Notes under the pieces: model-generated
The model's input: the letters and a program-made list of their open reading frames with translations, nothing else
Databases searched by the model: none
Told to the model about the DNA's origin: nothing
Part shown: positions 26,078-35,413 of the stretch, one piece after another
Layout: every line of letters begins with the position of its first letter
Numbering within the stretch: the stretch's first letter is position 1
Source: RGIG8775 sp045612185
GTDB lineage: Bacteria > Bacillota > Clostridia > Oscillospirales > CAG-272
Reading direction: 5' to 3'
Assembly (NCBI GenBank): GCA_045612185.1
Contig: JAZKYO010000101.1
Coordinates: forward strand, 1 to 64,000
DNA: 64,000 nucleotides
Position numbers and translations under genes: made by a program

Positions 26078-26581
26078 ATGGCAAAAAAGTTTAATCCGGC
26101 AGAGCTTGATCTCAAAGAGCAGCTCGTTGCCCTTAACCGTGTTTCCAAGACCGTTAAAGGTGGTCGTATCGCAAGATTCGCAGCTATCATGGTAGTTGGT
26201 GATGAGAATGGTCACGTAGGTGTAGGACTTGGAAAGGCAGCCGAAGTACCCGAAGCAATCCGCAAGGGTATCGAGGATGCAAAGAAAAATATGATCGAAG
26301 TATCCCTCAAGGGTACAACAATTCCCCACGAAATTCTCGGTGAGTTTGGCGCAGGTAAGGTTCTTCTTAAGCCTGCTGCACCCGGTACCGGTATTATCGC
26401 GGGTGGTAAAGTAAGAGCAGTGCTTGAGCTTGCAGGTATCAAGAATATCCGTGCTAAGTGCCTTCGTTCCAACAACCCCACAAACGTTGTAAAGGCAACA
26501 ATCGAGGGACTTCGCGCGCTTCGTACAGTTGAAGAGGTTGCGAAGATTCGTGATATCAGCGTAGAGCAGGTAAAAGGTTAA
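26078..26581 (+). CDS. rpsE: 30S ribosomal protein S5
   Basis: 167 residues, decoding-fidelity protein. RVSKTVKGGRIARFAAIMVVGD and the GTTIPHEILGEFGAGKVLLKPAAPGTGIIAGG core are typical. A 76-base AT-rich gap precedes it, with a weak inverted repeat (TGTTCAAATA / TATTGAACA, about 26032-26059). Confidence 0.98.
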   Translation: MAKKFNPAELDLKEQLVALNRVSKTVKGGRIARFAAIMVVGDENGHVGVGLGKAAEVPEAIRKGIEDAKKNMIEVSLKGTTIPHEILGEFGAGKVLLKPAAPGTGIIAGGKVRAVLELAGIKNIRAKCLRSNNPTNVVKATIEGLRALRTVEEVAKIRDISVEQVKG

Positions 26582-26593
26582 GGAGGAAGCGAC

Positions 26594-26767
26594 ATGAAAA
26601 AGGTTACACTTATCAAGAGCCTTATCGGTTGCAAGCCTAACCAGATTGCCACTGCTAAGTCGCTCGGACTTAATAGACCCGGAGACAGCAACGTTCACAA
26701 GGATGACGCTGTTCTCGCAGGTAAAATCAAGGTGGTTTCTCACCTTGTAAAAGTAGAAAACGTATAA
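26594..26767 (+). CDS. rpmD: 50S ribosomal protein L30
   Basis: 57-residue gene between rpsE and rplO, read from ATG 26594 to TAA 26765-26767 with GGAGGAAGC upstream. The product begins MKKVTLIKSLIGCKPNQIAT and continues with SLGLNRPGDSNVHKDD, the standard L30 pattern. Confidence 0.97.
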   Translation: MKKVTLIKSLIGCKPNQIATAKSLGLNRPGDSNVHKDDAVLAGKIKVVSHLVKVENV

Positions 26768-26779
26768 GGAGGCGGCATA

Positions 26780-27220
26780 ATGAAACTTAATGAACTTTCA
26801 CCCGCAGCAGGCTCTGCAAAGGCCGCTTGGCGTAAAGGTAGAGGCCCCGGATCCGGTAACGGAAAGACCGCAGGTAAGGGCCACAAGGGACAGAATGCTC
26901 GTTCCGGCGGCGGTGTAAGACCCGGCTTCGAGGGCGGACAGCTTCCTTTGTACAGAAAGCTTCCCAAGAGAGGCTTTACTAACATTTTCGCTACAAAGTA
27001 TGCAATAGTTAACGTTGAGAAGCTTAACGCATTTGAGGACGGAGCTGTTGTAGATATCAATGCACTTCTTGAGAAGAAGATCATCCGCAAGGAGCTTGAT
27101 GGACTTAAGGTTCTCGGTGGCGGAGAGATCACCAAGAAATTAACTGTAAAGGCAGCAATCTTCTCTGCATCTGCAAAGGAAAAGATTGAGGCAGCAGGAG
27201 GAAAGGCTGAGGTGGTATAG
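26780..27220 (+). CDS. rplO: 50S ribosomal protein L15
   Basis: 146 residues. The glycine/arginine-rich N-terminus (RKGRGPGSGNGKTAGKGHKG, then RPGFEGGQLPLYRKLPKRGF) is the family signature. secY begins two bases after its stop. Confidence 0.98.
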   Translation: MKLNELSPAAGSAKAAWRKGRGPGSGNGKTAGKGHKGQNARSGGGVRPGFEGGQLPLYRKLPKRGFTNIFATKYAIVNVEKLNAFEDGAVVDINALLEKKIIRKELDGLKVLGGGEITKKLTVKAAIFSASAKEKIEAAGGKAEVV

Positions 27221-27221
27221 G

Positions 27222-28514
27222 ATGTTCCAGACGCTAAAAAATGCTTGGAAGGTTCAGGAACTTAGAAATAAGCTCCTCTTCACATTGCTTATCGTCCTCC
27301 TGTATCGCTTGGGCGCTAACATTTTCGTTCCTTACGTAGACCGTACGGCAATCACCGCATTCTCGGATTCATTCTCGGGAATGTTCGATTACCTGGACTT
27401 TATGGCAGGTGGCGCTCTTTCTCAGGCGACATTGTTCGCTCTTTCGGTCAGCCCTTATATCACGTCGTCCATCGTAGTACAGCTTCTTACCGTCGCTATT
27501 CCCAAGCTTGAGCAGTGGGCTAAGGACGGCGAGGCGGGACGCAAGAAGATCAACCTTTTGACAAGAATCATCACGGTTGTTCTTGCTCTTGCTACCAGCT
27601 ACGGTTATATGCAGCTTCTCGCGGCTAACAACTTCCTCGTAGCAGGAATCGGTTGGTTTGAAAAGCTTGTAATCGTTGCTTGTTTCTGCGCAGGTGCTTC
27701 CATAATCATGTGGTTGGCTGAAAAGATTAATGAAAAGGGTATCGGAAACGGTATTTCCATCATCCTCTTCGCAAATATTATCGCGAGAGCTCCCGACCTT
27801 GTCGGAAACATTATCGGTATGATTACAAGTGATAGTTATCATATTGCGGTAGGTATTCTCCTTGCTGTTGTTTCGATAGCTATTACACTCGCGGTAGTTG
27901 TACTCGTCGTGCTTGTAACCAATTCGGAGAGAAGAATTCCGATTCAGTACGCAAAGAAGGTTGTCGGTCGTAAGATGTACGGCGGTCAGAACACTAACCT
28001 CCCCATCAAGATCAACATGGCGGGCGTTATGCCTATCATCTTTGCAAGCTCAATCGTTTCTATCCCCGCAACTCTTGCGGCGTTCCTTCCCAAGAGCTGG
28101 ACATGGCTTACATGGATAAACGACTTCTTAAGCTATGATTCGTGGATTTATCTCGTATTGAATCTTATTCTTATCATAGCATTCTCCTACTTCTATATTA
28201 TGATTTCGTTCAACCCCGTAGAGGTTGCAAACAATATCCAGACTAACGGCGGTTCGGTTCGCGGCGTGCGTCCCGGTAAGCCCACTGTTGATTTCATCAA
28301 TAAGATACTCAGCCGTATCACGTTTGTTGGAGCTATTTTCCTTTGCTTCGTAGCAGGATTCCCCATGCTCATCAACATTCTGTTCGGTGGACAGTTTGCA
28401 GGTCTCGCGTTCGGTGGTAACTCCTTGCTCATTATTGTCGGTGTCGCACTTGAGACCGTACGTGAGCTTGAAGCGCAGCTTACAATGCGTAACTACAAGG
28501 GATTTCTTGATTAA
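27222..28514 (+). CDS. secY: Protein translocase subunit SecY
   Basis: Pore subunit of the Sec translocon, 430 residues with ten membrane helices. Start ATG 27222 gives the usual MFQTLKNAWKVQELRNKL; an in-frame start upstream would lie inside rplO. The plug helix region (SGMFDYLDFMAGGALSQATLFALSVSPYITSSI) and the SERRIPIQYAKKVVGRKMYGGQ loop that contacts SecA or the ribosome are present, as is NPVEVANNIQTNGGSVRGVRPGKPT. Confidence 0.98.
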   Translation: MFQTLKNAWKVQELRNKLLFTLLIVLLYRLGANIFVPYVDRTAITAFSDSFSGMFDYLDFMAGGALSQATLFALSVSPYITSSIVVQLLTVAIPKLEQWAKDGEAGRKKINLLTRIITVVLALATSYGYMQLLAANNFLVAGIGWFEKLVIVACFCAGASIIMWLAEKINEKGIGNGISIILFANIIARAPDLVGNIIGMITSDSYHIAVGILLAVVSIAITLAVVVLVVLVTNSERRIPIQYAKKVVGRKMYGGQNTNLPIKINMAGVMPIIFASSIVSIPATLAAFLPKSWTWLTWINDFLSYDSWIYLVLNLILIIAFSYFYIMISFNPVEVANNIQTNGGSVRGVRPGKPTVDFINKILSRITFVGAIFLCFVAGFPMLINILFGGQFAGLAFGGNSLLIIVGVALETVRELEAQLTMRNYKGFLD

Positions 28515-28542
28515 TTAATCGCCCCTTGTTTGGAGGAGAAGA

Positions 28543-29178
28543 ATGAATCTGATTTTGATGGGAGCGCCCGGTGCAGGAAAAGGCACTCAGGCGGAAAAAA
28601 TTTCCGAAAAATGGAACGTACCAACTATTTCCACAGGAGACGTGCTTCGTGCCGCTATCCGTGAGGAAAGTGAGCTTGGAAAGGTTGCCGAAAAGTATAT
28701 CAACGACGGTAACTTTGTTCCGGACGAAATTGTCATCGGAATTATAAAAGATTATCTTTCATCCGAAAAGTGTAAGAACGGATTTATACTCGACGGCTTT
28801 CCTCGCTCAATAGCTCAGGCCCAAGCGCTTGACAGTATGGGCGTTAAGATTGACGCGGTGCTCAGCATTGAGGTCAATGATGAGACAATCGTGAAGAGAA
28901 TGGGCGGACGTAGACTCTGCTCAGGCTGCGGTGTTTCTTATCACGTTGAGTATAGCCCTTCTAAAGTCGACGGTGTTTGCGATAAGTGCGGCAAGCCGCT
29001 CTATATCAGAGAGGACGACGCGCCGCAGACCGTGAAGAAAAGACTGGAAACCTATCACGCTCAGACAGAGCCGCTCAAAGAGTTTTACTCAAAGAAAGGT
29101 CTCTTGCTGACAGTGCATGGGCAGGATGCGATCGAACACACGACCGAGCTTGTTTATAAAGCACTTGAAAGGTTTTGA
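28543..29178 (+). CDS. adk: Adenylate kinase
   Basis: Interconverts ATP + AMP and two ADP. 211 residues, long-form enzyme: P-loop MGAPGAGKGTQ (7-17), AMP-binding DGFPRSIAQAQAL near residue 85, and a LID domain with four cysteines (CSGCG ... CDKCG, about 127-153) forming the structural zinc site of Gram-positive enzymes. Confidence 0.98.
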   Translation: MNLILMGAPGAGKGTQAEKISEKWNVPTISTGDVLRAAIREESELGKVAEKYINDGNFVPDEIVIGIIKDYLSSEKCKNGFILDGFPRSIAQAQALDSMGVKIDAVLSIEVNDETIVKRMGGRRLCSGCGVSYHVEYSPSKVDGVCDKCGKPLYIREDDAPQTVKKRLETYHAQTEPLKEFYSKKGLLLTVHGQDAIEHTTELVYKALERF

Positions 29179-29190
29179 GGCAGAAGCTAT

Positions 29191-29952
29191 ATGATACAGA
29201 TTAAAAATCAACTTCAAATAGCGGCAATGAAGGAAGCGGGGCGTATTACAGGCGAGGCTTTGCTTGTGGCGCGAGAGCACGTTCGCGAGGGCATAAGTAC
29301 CTTCGAACTCGATAAGATCATCAGAAATCATATCGAACGCTCGGGCGCAAAGCCCTCCTTCCTCGGCTATGCCGGATTTCCCGGCTCGGCGTGTATCAGT
29401 ATAAACGATGAAGTTATCCACGGAATACCATCAAAAAAGCGTATTTTTACGGAGGGCGATATCGTTAAGATAGACGTGGGAGCATTCTATAAGGGATTTC
29501 ACGGAGACAGCGCGAGAACGATACCGGTTGGTAAGGTCAGCGAGGAGGCAATGCGCCTCATAGAAGCTACTGAAAAAAGCTTTTGGGCGGGAATCGCCAA
29601 GGCTGAATCGGGAAATCGTATCGGAGATATCGGAAACGCGATAGAAAGCTGTGTCAATGAATATGGATACAGCGTAGTAAAGCGATATATCGGACACGGA
29701 GTAGGCCGTGAGCTTCACGAGTCACCCGATGTACCGAATTACGGCACCCCCGGACGTGGAGTGAGACTGTGCAACGGCATGACATTGGCAATTGAGCCTA
29801 TGGTAAATATAGGCGGTAGTGACGTAAAGGAAATGAACGACGGCTGGACTGTAAAGACCGCCGACGGTAGCCTTTCGGCACACTACGAAAACACAATTGC
29901 TATAACCGCCGAGGGCATTCTTGTTCTGACCGAGGTTGAACGCGGACTTTAA
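29191..29952 (+). CDS. map: Methionine aminopeptidase, type I
   Basis: Removes the initiator methionine. 253 residues; the pita-bread fold is marked by ISINDEVIHGIPSKK, the two aspartates in DIVKIDVGAFYKGFHGDSART, the histidine in YIGHGVGRELHESPDVPNYG and the glutamates of AIEPMVNIGG and HYENTIAIT. It lies 12 bases after adk. Confidence 0.98.
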   Translation: MIQIKNQLQIAAMKEAGRITGEALLVAREHVREGISTFELDKIIRNHIERSGAKPSFLGYAGFPGSACISINDEVIHGIPSKKRIFTEGDIVKIDVGAFYKGFHGDSARTIPVGKVSEEAMRLIEATEKSFWAGIAKAESGNRIGDIGNAIESCVNEYGYSVVKRYIGHGVGRELHESPDVPNYGTPGRGVRLCNGMTLAIEPMVNIGGSDVKEMNDGWTVKTADGSLSAHYENTIAITAEGILVLTEVERGL

Positions 29953-29972
29953 TTGAATGGAGGAAAAGAGTT

Positions 29973-30191
29973 TTGCCGAAGGATGACGTAATCGAGTTTG
30001 AAGGCGTGGTTGTTGAAGCAATGCCCAACGCGACCTTCAAAGTAAAGCTTCCCAATGACCATGTGGTAAAAGCCCACATATCCGGAAAGCTTAGAATGAA
30101 CTATATCAAAATATTGCCCGGTGATAAGGTAACGGTTGAGGTTTCGATATACGACCCCACCCAAGGCCGCATAACCTGGCGTGCAAAGTAA
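29973..30191 (+). CDS. infA: Translation initiation factor IF-1
   Basis: 72-residue OB-fold factor starting from TTG at 29973 with GGAGG at 29960. The product starts MPKDDVIEFEGVVVEAMPNA and keeps FKVKLPNDHVVKAHISGKLRMNYIKILPGDKV. The rare TTG start may keep its output low relative to neighbours. Confidence 0.97.
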   Translation: MPKDDVIEFEGVVVEAMPNATFKVKLPNDHVVKAHISGKLRMNYIKILPGDKVTVEVSIYDPTQGRITWRAK

Positions 30192-30224
30192 TACCAATGC
30201 TAAAGAAAGGAATGGTATAATATA

Positions 30225-30338
30225 ATGAAAGTTAAACCTTCCGTAAAGAAGATTTGCGAGAAATGCAAAATCATCAAGAGAAAAGGTAAAGTAATGGTAA
30301 TTTGCGAGAACCCCAAGCATAAGCAGAAGCAGGGCTAA
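30225..30338 (+). CDS. rpmJ: 50S ribosomal protein L36
   Basis: 37-residue zinc-binding protein. From ATG 30225 to TAA 30336-30338. MKVKPSVKKICEKCKIIKRK and then VICENPKHKQKQG give the three Cys and one His of the zinc site. It lies between infA and rpsM, the standard order. Confidence 0.97.
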   Translation: MKVKPSVKKICEKCKIIKRKGKVMVICENPKHKQKQG

Positions 30339-30371
30339 TCGCTACCATAAAACAGAGAGGAGAAACATTAA

Positions 30372-30740
30372 ATGGCTCGTATAGCAGGTGTTGATATTCC
30401 GAACGCTAAACGCGTAGAAATCGCTCTTACCTACATTTACGGTATCGGACGCAAGAGCGCAAATGATATTCTTGCAAAGACAGGAATAAATCCCGACACA
30501 CGTGCGAAGGATCTCACAGAGGAAGAAGTTGCAAAGCTTCGTGACGAGATCGAAAACTCCTACACAGTAGAGGGTGACCTTCGCAGAGACGTTGCGCTTA
30601 ACATTAAGAGAATGGTCGAAATCAACTGTTACCGCGGTATCAGACACAGAAAAGGTCTTCCTGTAAGAGGACAGAGAACAAAGACCAACGCAAGAACCAG
30701 AAAGGGTCCTGCGAAGACCATCGCTAACAAGAAGAAATAA
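30372..30740 (+). CDS. rpsM: 30S ribosomal protein S13
   Basis: 122 residues. MARIAGVDIPNAKRVEIALTYIYGIG at the start and RGIRHRKGLPVRGQRTKTNARTRKG at the end are typical; the tail contacts P-site tRNA. Confidence 0.98.
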   Translation: MARIAGVDIPNAKRVEIALTYIYGIGRKSANDILAKTGINPDTRAKDLTEEEVAKLRDEIENSYTVEGDLRRDVALNIKRMVEINCYRGIRHRKGLPVRGQRTKTNARTRKGPAKTIANKKK

Positions 30741-30755
30741 AGGAGGAGCATAAAA

Positions 30756-31151
30756 ATGGCAAAGGTTGCTAAGAAGGTAATCAAGAAGCGCCGCGAACGT
30801 AAAAATATAGAAAAGGGCGCAGCGCACATCAGTTCGACCTTCAACAATACAATAATCACCATTACAGATGCTCAGGGAAATGCAATTTCATGGGCTTCGG
30901 CTGGTGAGCTCGGCTTTAAGGGTTCGAGAAAGTCTACTCCCTTCGCAGCACAGAGCGCAGCAGAGACTGCGGCAAAGGCGGCAATGGAGCATGGACTTAA
31001 GACAGTTGAAGTTTTCGTTAAGGGTCCCGGTTCGGGACGTGAATCGGCAATCCGTGCTCTTGAGACAGTAGGACTCCAGATCACAATGATCAAGGACGTA
31101 ACTCCTATTCCTCACAACGGATGCAGACCGCCTAAGCGTAGACGCGTATAA
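30756..31151 (+). CDS. rpsK: 30S ribosomal protein S11
   Basis: 131 residues, platform protein. It shows AHISSTFNNTIITITDAQGN, GFKGSRKSTPFAAQ and the C-terminal TPIPHNGCRPPKRRRV. Confidence 0.98.
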   Translation: MAKVAKKVIKKRRERKNIEKGAAHISSTFNNTIITITDAQGNAISWASAGELGFKGSRKSTPFAAQSAAETAAKAAMEHGLKTVEVFVKGPGSGRESAIRALETVGLQITMIKDVTPIPHNGCRPPKRRRV

Positions 31152-31174
31152 TTAGAAACAGGAGGAATACGAAT

Positions 31175-31801
31175 ATGGCAAGATATGTCGGTCCCGCATG
31201 TAAACTCTGCCGCAGAGAAGGCGTAAAGCTTTACCTCAAGGGCGAGCGTTGCACATCGGGTAAGTGCGCACTTGACCGCAGAAACACAGCTCCCGGTCAG
31301 CATGGCGCAGGTAACAAGAAAATGAGAGAGTATGGAATGCAGCTTCGTGAGAAGCAGAAGACCAAGAGATACTACGGTGTCCTTGAGAAGCAGTTCCACA
31401 ACTACTTCGTAGAGGCAGAGCGCAAGGAAGGTATGACAGGTGAGAACCTTCTTACCCTTATCGAGCGCAGACTTGATAACGTAGTATACAGAATGGGCAT
31501 GGCAGAGAGCCGTAAGGAAGCACGTCAGCTTGTTCTTCACGAGCATTTCGAGCTTAACGGTAAGAAGGTAAGCATTCCTTCCATCATCGTTAAGGCAGGC
31601 GATGTAATTGCAGTTAGAGAGAACTTCCGCGGTTCTGAGAAGTGCAAGGCACTCGCAGAGGCTCTTAAGGATAAGACCGCTCCCAAGTGGCTTGACGTGA
31701 ACAAGGATAATCTTACAGCAAAGGTTGTAGCACTTCCCGCAAGAGAAGATATCGACTTCCCCTTCGAGGAGCAGCTTATCGTCGAGCTTTATTCCAAGTA
31801 A
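31175..31801 (+). CDS. rpsD: 30S ribosomal protein S4, zinc type
   Basis: 208 residues, assembly initiator. The N-terminus has four cysteines (CKLCRREG ... CTSGKCALDRR) that form a zinc site, followed by the S4 RNA-binding domain (ERRLDNVVYRMGMAESRKEARQLV). In many bacteria S4 represses the alpha operon. Confidence 0.98.
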   Translation: MARYVGPACKLCRREGVKLYLKGERCTSGKCALDRRNTAPGQHGAGNKKMREYGMQLREKQKTKRYYGVLEKQFHNYFVEAERKEGMTGENLLTLIERRLDNVVYRMGMAESRKEARQLVLHEHFELNGKKVSIPSIIVKAGDVIAVRENFRGSEKCKALAEALKDKTAPKWLDVNKDNLTAKVVALPAREDIDFPFEEQLIVELYSK

Positions 31802-31916
31802 TGCCGATATTGCAGGCGCATTTCGGCGTTGCTTAGTTCGGCGGTGTGCCTCAATATAGGTGTAACCCAAATCCCAAAGGTTTTAAACCCATTAATTTAT
31901 AGGAGGATTATTTGGA

Positions 31917-32891
31917 ATGATAGAGATAGAAAAGCCCAATATAACAATCGTTAATCTTAGTGAGGACGGTAAAAGCGGTAAGTTTATAGTAGAGCCCCTT
32001 GAGAGAGGCTACGGAACAACCCTTGGAAACTCTCTTCGCAGAATACTTCTCAGCTCTCTTCCCGGAGTTGCTGTTACAAGTATAAAGATTGACGGCGTAT
32101 TGCACGAGTTTTCCACAATTCCCGGAGTAAAAGAGGACGTAACAGAAATCGTTCTTAACGTAAAGGGAATCACGGCAAAGCTTCATTGCAACACCCCCAA
32201 GACAGTAGTGATTGACGTGACAGGCCCCCAGGTAGTAACCGCGGGAGATATCAAGCAGGACTCTGATATCGAGGTTCTTAATCCCGATCACCACGTCGCA
32301 ACAGTAGGCGCAAACGAAAGATTCTATATGGAGCTTACGTTTGAGCACGGTCGTGGATATGTATCCCAGGAACGCAACAAGCAGAATCATACAATGCTTG
32401 CAGGTCAGACAACAACAGCACCCATAGGTACTATTTATACTGACTCTATTTACACGCCTGTTTACAGTGTAAGCTACACTGTTGATAACACCCGTGTAGG
32501 CAATATCACAGACTATGATAAGCTTACGCTTGAGGTTCTTACAAATGGAACTATCTCGGCTAAAGAAGCGATTTCGCTCGGCGCCAAGATTCTCAACGAG
32601 CATCTCAACTTGTTCGTGGATTTGTCCGACGAAGCAAGAAATGCGGAGATCATGGTCGAACGCGATGACGTAAAGAAAGAAAAAGTCCTTGAGATGACCA
32701 TTGAGGAGCTTGACATGTCTGTACGTAGCTTCAACTGCTTGAAGCGCGCAGGCATTGACACAGTAGAAGATTTGACTAACCGTACCGAGGAAGATATGAT
32801 TAAGGTAAGAAACCTCGGAAAGAAGTCGCTTGAAGAAGTAATTCAGAAGTTGCACTCACTCGGACTTAGCCTTAAGTCCGAAGAGGATTAA
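31917..32891 (+). CDS. rpoA: RNA polymerase alpha subunit
   Basis: 324 residues. N-terminal dimer domain with GYGTTLGNSLRRILLSSLPG (about residues 37-57), then the C-terminal domain with LDMSVRSFNCLKRAGIDTVEDL and RNLGKKSLEEVIQKL that binds UP elements and activators. A 115-base spacer separates it from rpsD and may hold an S4-type site. Confidence 0.98.
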   Translation: MIEIEKPNITIVNLSEDGKSGKFIVEPLERGYGTTLGNSLRRILLSSLPGVAVTSIKIDGVLHEFSTIPGVKEDVTEIVLNVKGITAKLHCNTPKTVVIDVTGPQVVTAGDIKQDSDIEVLNPDHHVATVGANERFYMELTFEHGRGYVSQERNKQNHTMLAGQTTTAPIGTIYTDSIYTPVYSVSYTVDNTRVGNITDYDKLTLEVLTNGTISAKEAISLGAKILNEHLNLFVDLSDEARNAEIMVERDDVKKEKVLEMTIEELDMSVRSFNCLKRAGIDTVEDLTNRTEEDMIKVRNLGKKSLEEVIQKLHSLGLSLKSEED

Positions 32892-32941
32892 TCCTCTGTG
32901 CATAAAACGAGTAAAAGATAAGCAGAAGGAGGGAAATCACA

Positions 32942-33307
32942 ATGCCCGGAACCAGAAAACTTGGCAGAACAACTGCTCATAGAAAAGCAATGCTCCGCGG
33001 ACTTGTAACACTCTTGCTTGAGAAGGGAAAGGTTGAGACCACCCTTACAAGAGCAAAGGAAGTTCGTTCGGTAGCTGAGAAAATGATAACACTTGGCAAG
33101 AAGAATACACTTGCAAGCCGTCGTAGCGCACTTGCGTATATTACCAAGGAGTCCGTAGTAGCTAAGCTCTTTAGCGAGATCGCTCCCAAGTACGAAAACC
33201 GTAACGGTGGTTATACACAGATCTTTAAGATGGGTCCCCGTAGAGGAGATGCTGCTGAAATGGCAATCATCAAGCTCATCGACGAGGATGTAAAGGCTGC
33301 TGAGTAA
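32942..33307 (+). CDS. rplQ: 50S ribosomal protein L17
   Basis: 121 residues, last gene of the superoperon. RKLGRTTAHRKAMLRGLVTLLL and the GGYTQIFKMGPRRGDAAEMAIIKL end are diagnostic. A strong terminator follows. Confidence 0.98.
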   Translation: MPGTRKLGRTTAHRKAMLRGLVTLLLEKGKVETTLTRAKEVRSVAEKMITLGKKNTLASRRSALAYITKESVVAKLFSEIAPKYENRNGGYTQIFKMGPRRGDAAEMAIIKLIDEDVKAAE

Positions 33308-33320
33308 TTATTAACAAACA

Positions 33321-33351
33321 AAGCAGGTTGCGAAAGCAACCTGCTTTTTGT
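33321..33351 (+). terminator. Terminator of the ribosomal protein superoperon
   Basis: AAGCAGGTTG and CAACCTGCTT pair around CGAAAG, followed by a T run (33345-33349). Confidence 0.93.
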
Positions 33352-33353
33352 AT

Positions 33354-35093
33354 TTAATAACCGCGTTTTTTGATAATAAGCTTCCAGATAAGCTTCCGAA
33401 TAAATTCGGCGGGGAATACTAATAAAGCCGATAAAAGAGCAACCTGCAATTCGCTTGCGTAAAGCGGGGCAGTTCGCAATACGTTGCCGCCAAGGTACAC
33501 AAAAAGTATCTGAATTACAGATATCATTAACATAATAAAAGTGAACGGACGGTTTTGAGTTATACCCGCGAGAAGATTTAAGCGGTCGCTTCGCGCATTG
33601 AAGCAGTTGAATACCGCGGCAAAAATGAAAAAAGCGAAAAATGCGGTAAGCAGATATATATTGTCCTCGGCATTTCGGAAATGTGAAGTAAAATAAGGAT
33701 TTGTCAGAAAGGATAACGATAAACAAACCGTAAAGGCTCCAAGCCAAATGATTTGGTTAACCATATAAGAATTGAGGATCGGCTCGTCTCGACGTTTGGG
33801 CGGTTCTTGCATGTAAGAATCAAGTGGCGGTTCACCTGCAAATGCCAGACCTCCAAGGGTGTCCATTATAATGTTGATCCAAAGCATTTGAACAAGCGTT
33901 ACAGGCGCGTCGATTCCCATAAACGGACAAATCATGCTAACTCCAACCGCGCAAAGATTCATAGTGAGTTGAAGAACTATAAATTTTCGTATGCTTTTGA
34001 AAATATTGCGTCCATAAAGAACAGCTCGTACAATAGAGGCAAGATTGTTGTCAAGAATTACAATATCTCCCGCCTCCTTTGCGACCTGCGTGCCATTGCC
34101 CATGGAAAAACCAATATCTGAGCATTTCAGTGCAGGGGCATCGTTAATTCCGTCTCCTGTCATACCGCAAACGAGCCCACAAGACTGAGCGATCCTTACA
34201 AGACGGCTCTTATCCTTGGGCAAAGCTCTCGCAATTACAGCAAGATGAGGTAAAAGATTCTTTAAATCACCGTCAGAGATTTTAGATAATTCATCACTTG
34301 TTAAACAAATGGATTGCGAATTGCTTAAAATACCACACTTCTTGGCGATTGATGCTGCGGTTTCTTTGTTGTCTCCCGTAATCATAACAACTTGTATTCC
34401 GGCGCGTTTAAGCGAGGAGACCGATTGATTGGCCTCATTTCTGATTTTATCAGCAAGCACGATTCCACAAACTAAAGTTAAACCGCAACTTTTTCCATGG
34501 TTCGGGGGCTCGACTGCACAAATGATAACACGACTTCCTCCGTCTGTGATCTTGTTCAACTTGACGCAAAATGCTGAACGATCAAAGGCGCGGATATTGC
34601 CGTGCTTGTCTAAAGAATGTGTTGTATTAGACATTATTTTCTCAGGGGCACCCTTGTAAAACGTAGTTTTGCCACTGAAACCAACGACGGCGCAGGATAT
34701 TTTTGATACGCTGTCAAAAGGAATTCTTGAATATAGTGTGCAGTTCTTTTCCATGTCTGACTTCAAAAGAGATTTTAACAGAGCAATTTCGGTGGAATTT
34801 CCACCTATAATCTTACCGCCTTGTATTTCTGATGATGTGTTGTAAAGAGCGTTTAATCTATATAATTCAAAGATTGTAGGGCTTTTGGCTTTTAAATCCG
34901 AAACTGTCGAATAATCTTCGGTGTCTGTAAAAAGTGATGATACGCTGAGTATCCCCTCAGTCAAAGTTCCGGTCTTGTCGGTGAATAAAATATTCATGCT
35001 TCCGGCAGCCTCAATGCCAACCGGTTTCTTTACTAAAACTTTGTCTTTTACCATTTTTTTAATATTTGATGACAGCACAACCGAAATCATCAA
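33354..35093 (-). pseudogene. P2A-type (calcium pump-like) ATPase, 3-prime part cut by prophage insertion
   Basis: The reading frame resembles eukaryote-like and bacterial Ca2+ P-type ATPases. It encodes the phosphorylation loop DKTGTLTEG (Asp39 of this fragment), the GDNKETAASIAKKCGI and MTGDGINDAPALK hinge blocks, and six C-terminal membrane helices. The frame opens exactly at PEGLPLMISVVL, the membrane-4 calcium-site motif; only 579 residues from ATG 35093 are left, and the roughly 270 residues that normally precede it (actuator domain and helices 1-3) are missing. Just upstream an in-frame TAA ends homology. The prophage integrase lies directly beyond, so the missing half should be on the far side of the prophage. 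Confidence 0.9.
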
Positions 35094-35413
35094 AGGAAGA
35101 CCTTCAGGATATACCCGTTATAACTGATAAAAGTTATGGGGCTAGGTGAATGGTTGGGACAAGGGGGGCGCCTCCTTTCGCTGTCTTCTTTTCCAAAATA
35201 TCACATCGGCGGGGATTTGTCAAGGGGTTTTTGAAAAAATTTTTTGACGGCGAGTTTGGGGGTTTCGTGCGTTCATTATTATATACGCGCGTATAATGGA
35301 AGAAAAAATTTTAGAAAAAGTTGTGATTTTGTTGTTTTTTGGTTTTGCCGATCTTTGGGGGCTTTGCTCGGCGCGCGATGAACATACGCGCGCTCAGCGC
35401 ACGAAATTGCATA
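35094..35413. other. Prophage left end: candidate attachment site and integrase 3-prime region
   Basis: The ATPase homology ends near 35100-35110, which is the likely attL crossover. Adjacent sequence has an imperfect dyad (CCCGTTATAAC to GTTATGGGG, about 35117-35143), as serine-integrase sites often do, but the core dinucleotide cannot be fixed without attR. A 14-bp palindrome TATACGCGCGTATA is at 35282-35295, and a leftward promoter is at 35195-35223. No gene is visible. Confidence 0.6.
35195..35223 (-). promoter_or_regulatory. Leftward promoter reading out of the prophage
   Basis: On the minus strand TTGACA (35218-35223), 17 bases, TATTTT (35195-35200), followed by GAAAGGAGG (about 35174-35182). 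It points from the prophage edge towards the cut ATPase gene; the reading frame after the ribosome site closes quickly. Confidence 0.55.

Noticed and set aside
35282..35295. TATACGCGCGTATA as the attachment core
   Set aside because: It lies about 170 bases from the point where the ATPase homology breaks, so it cannot be the crossover; it may be a regulator site.
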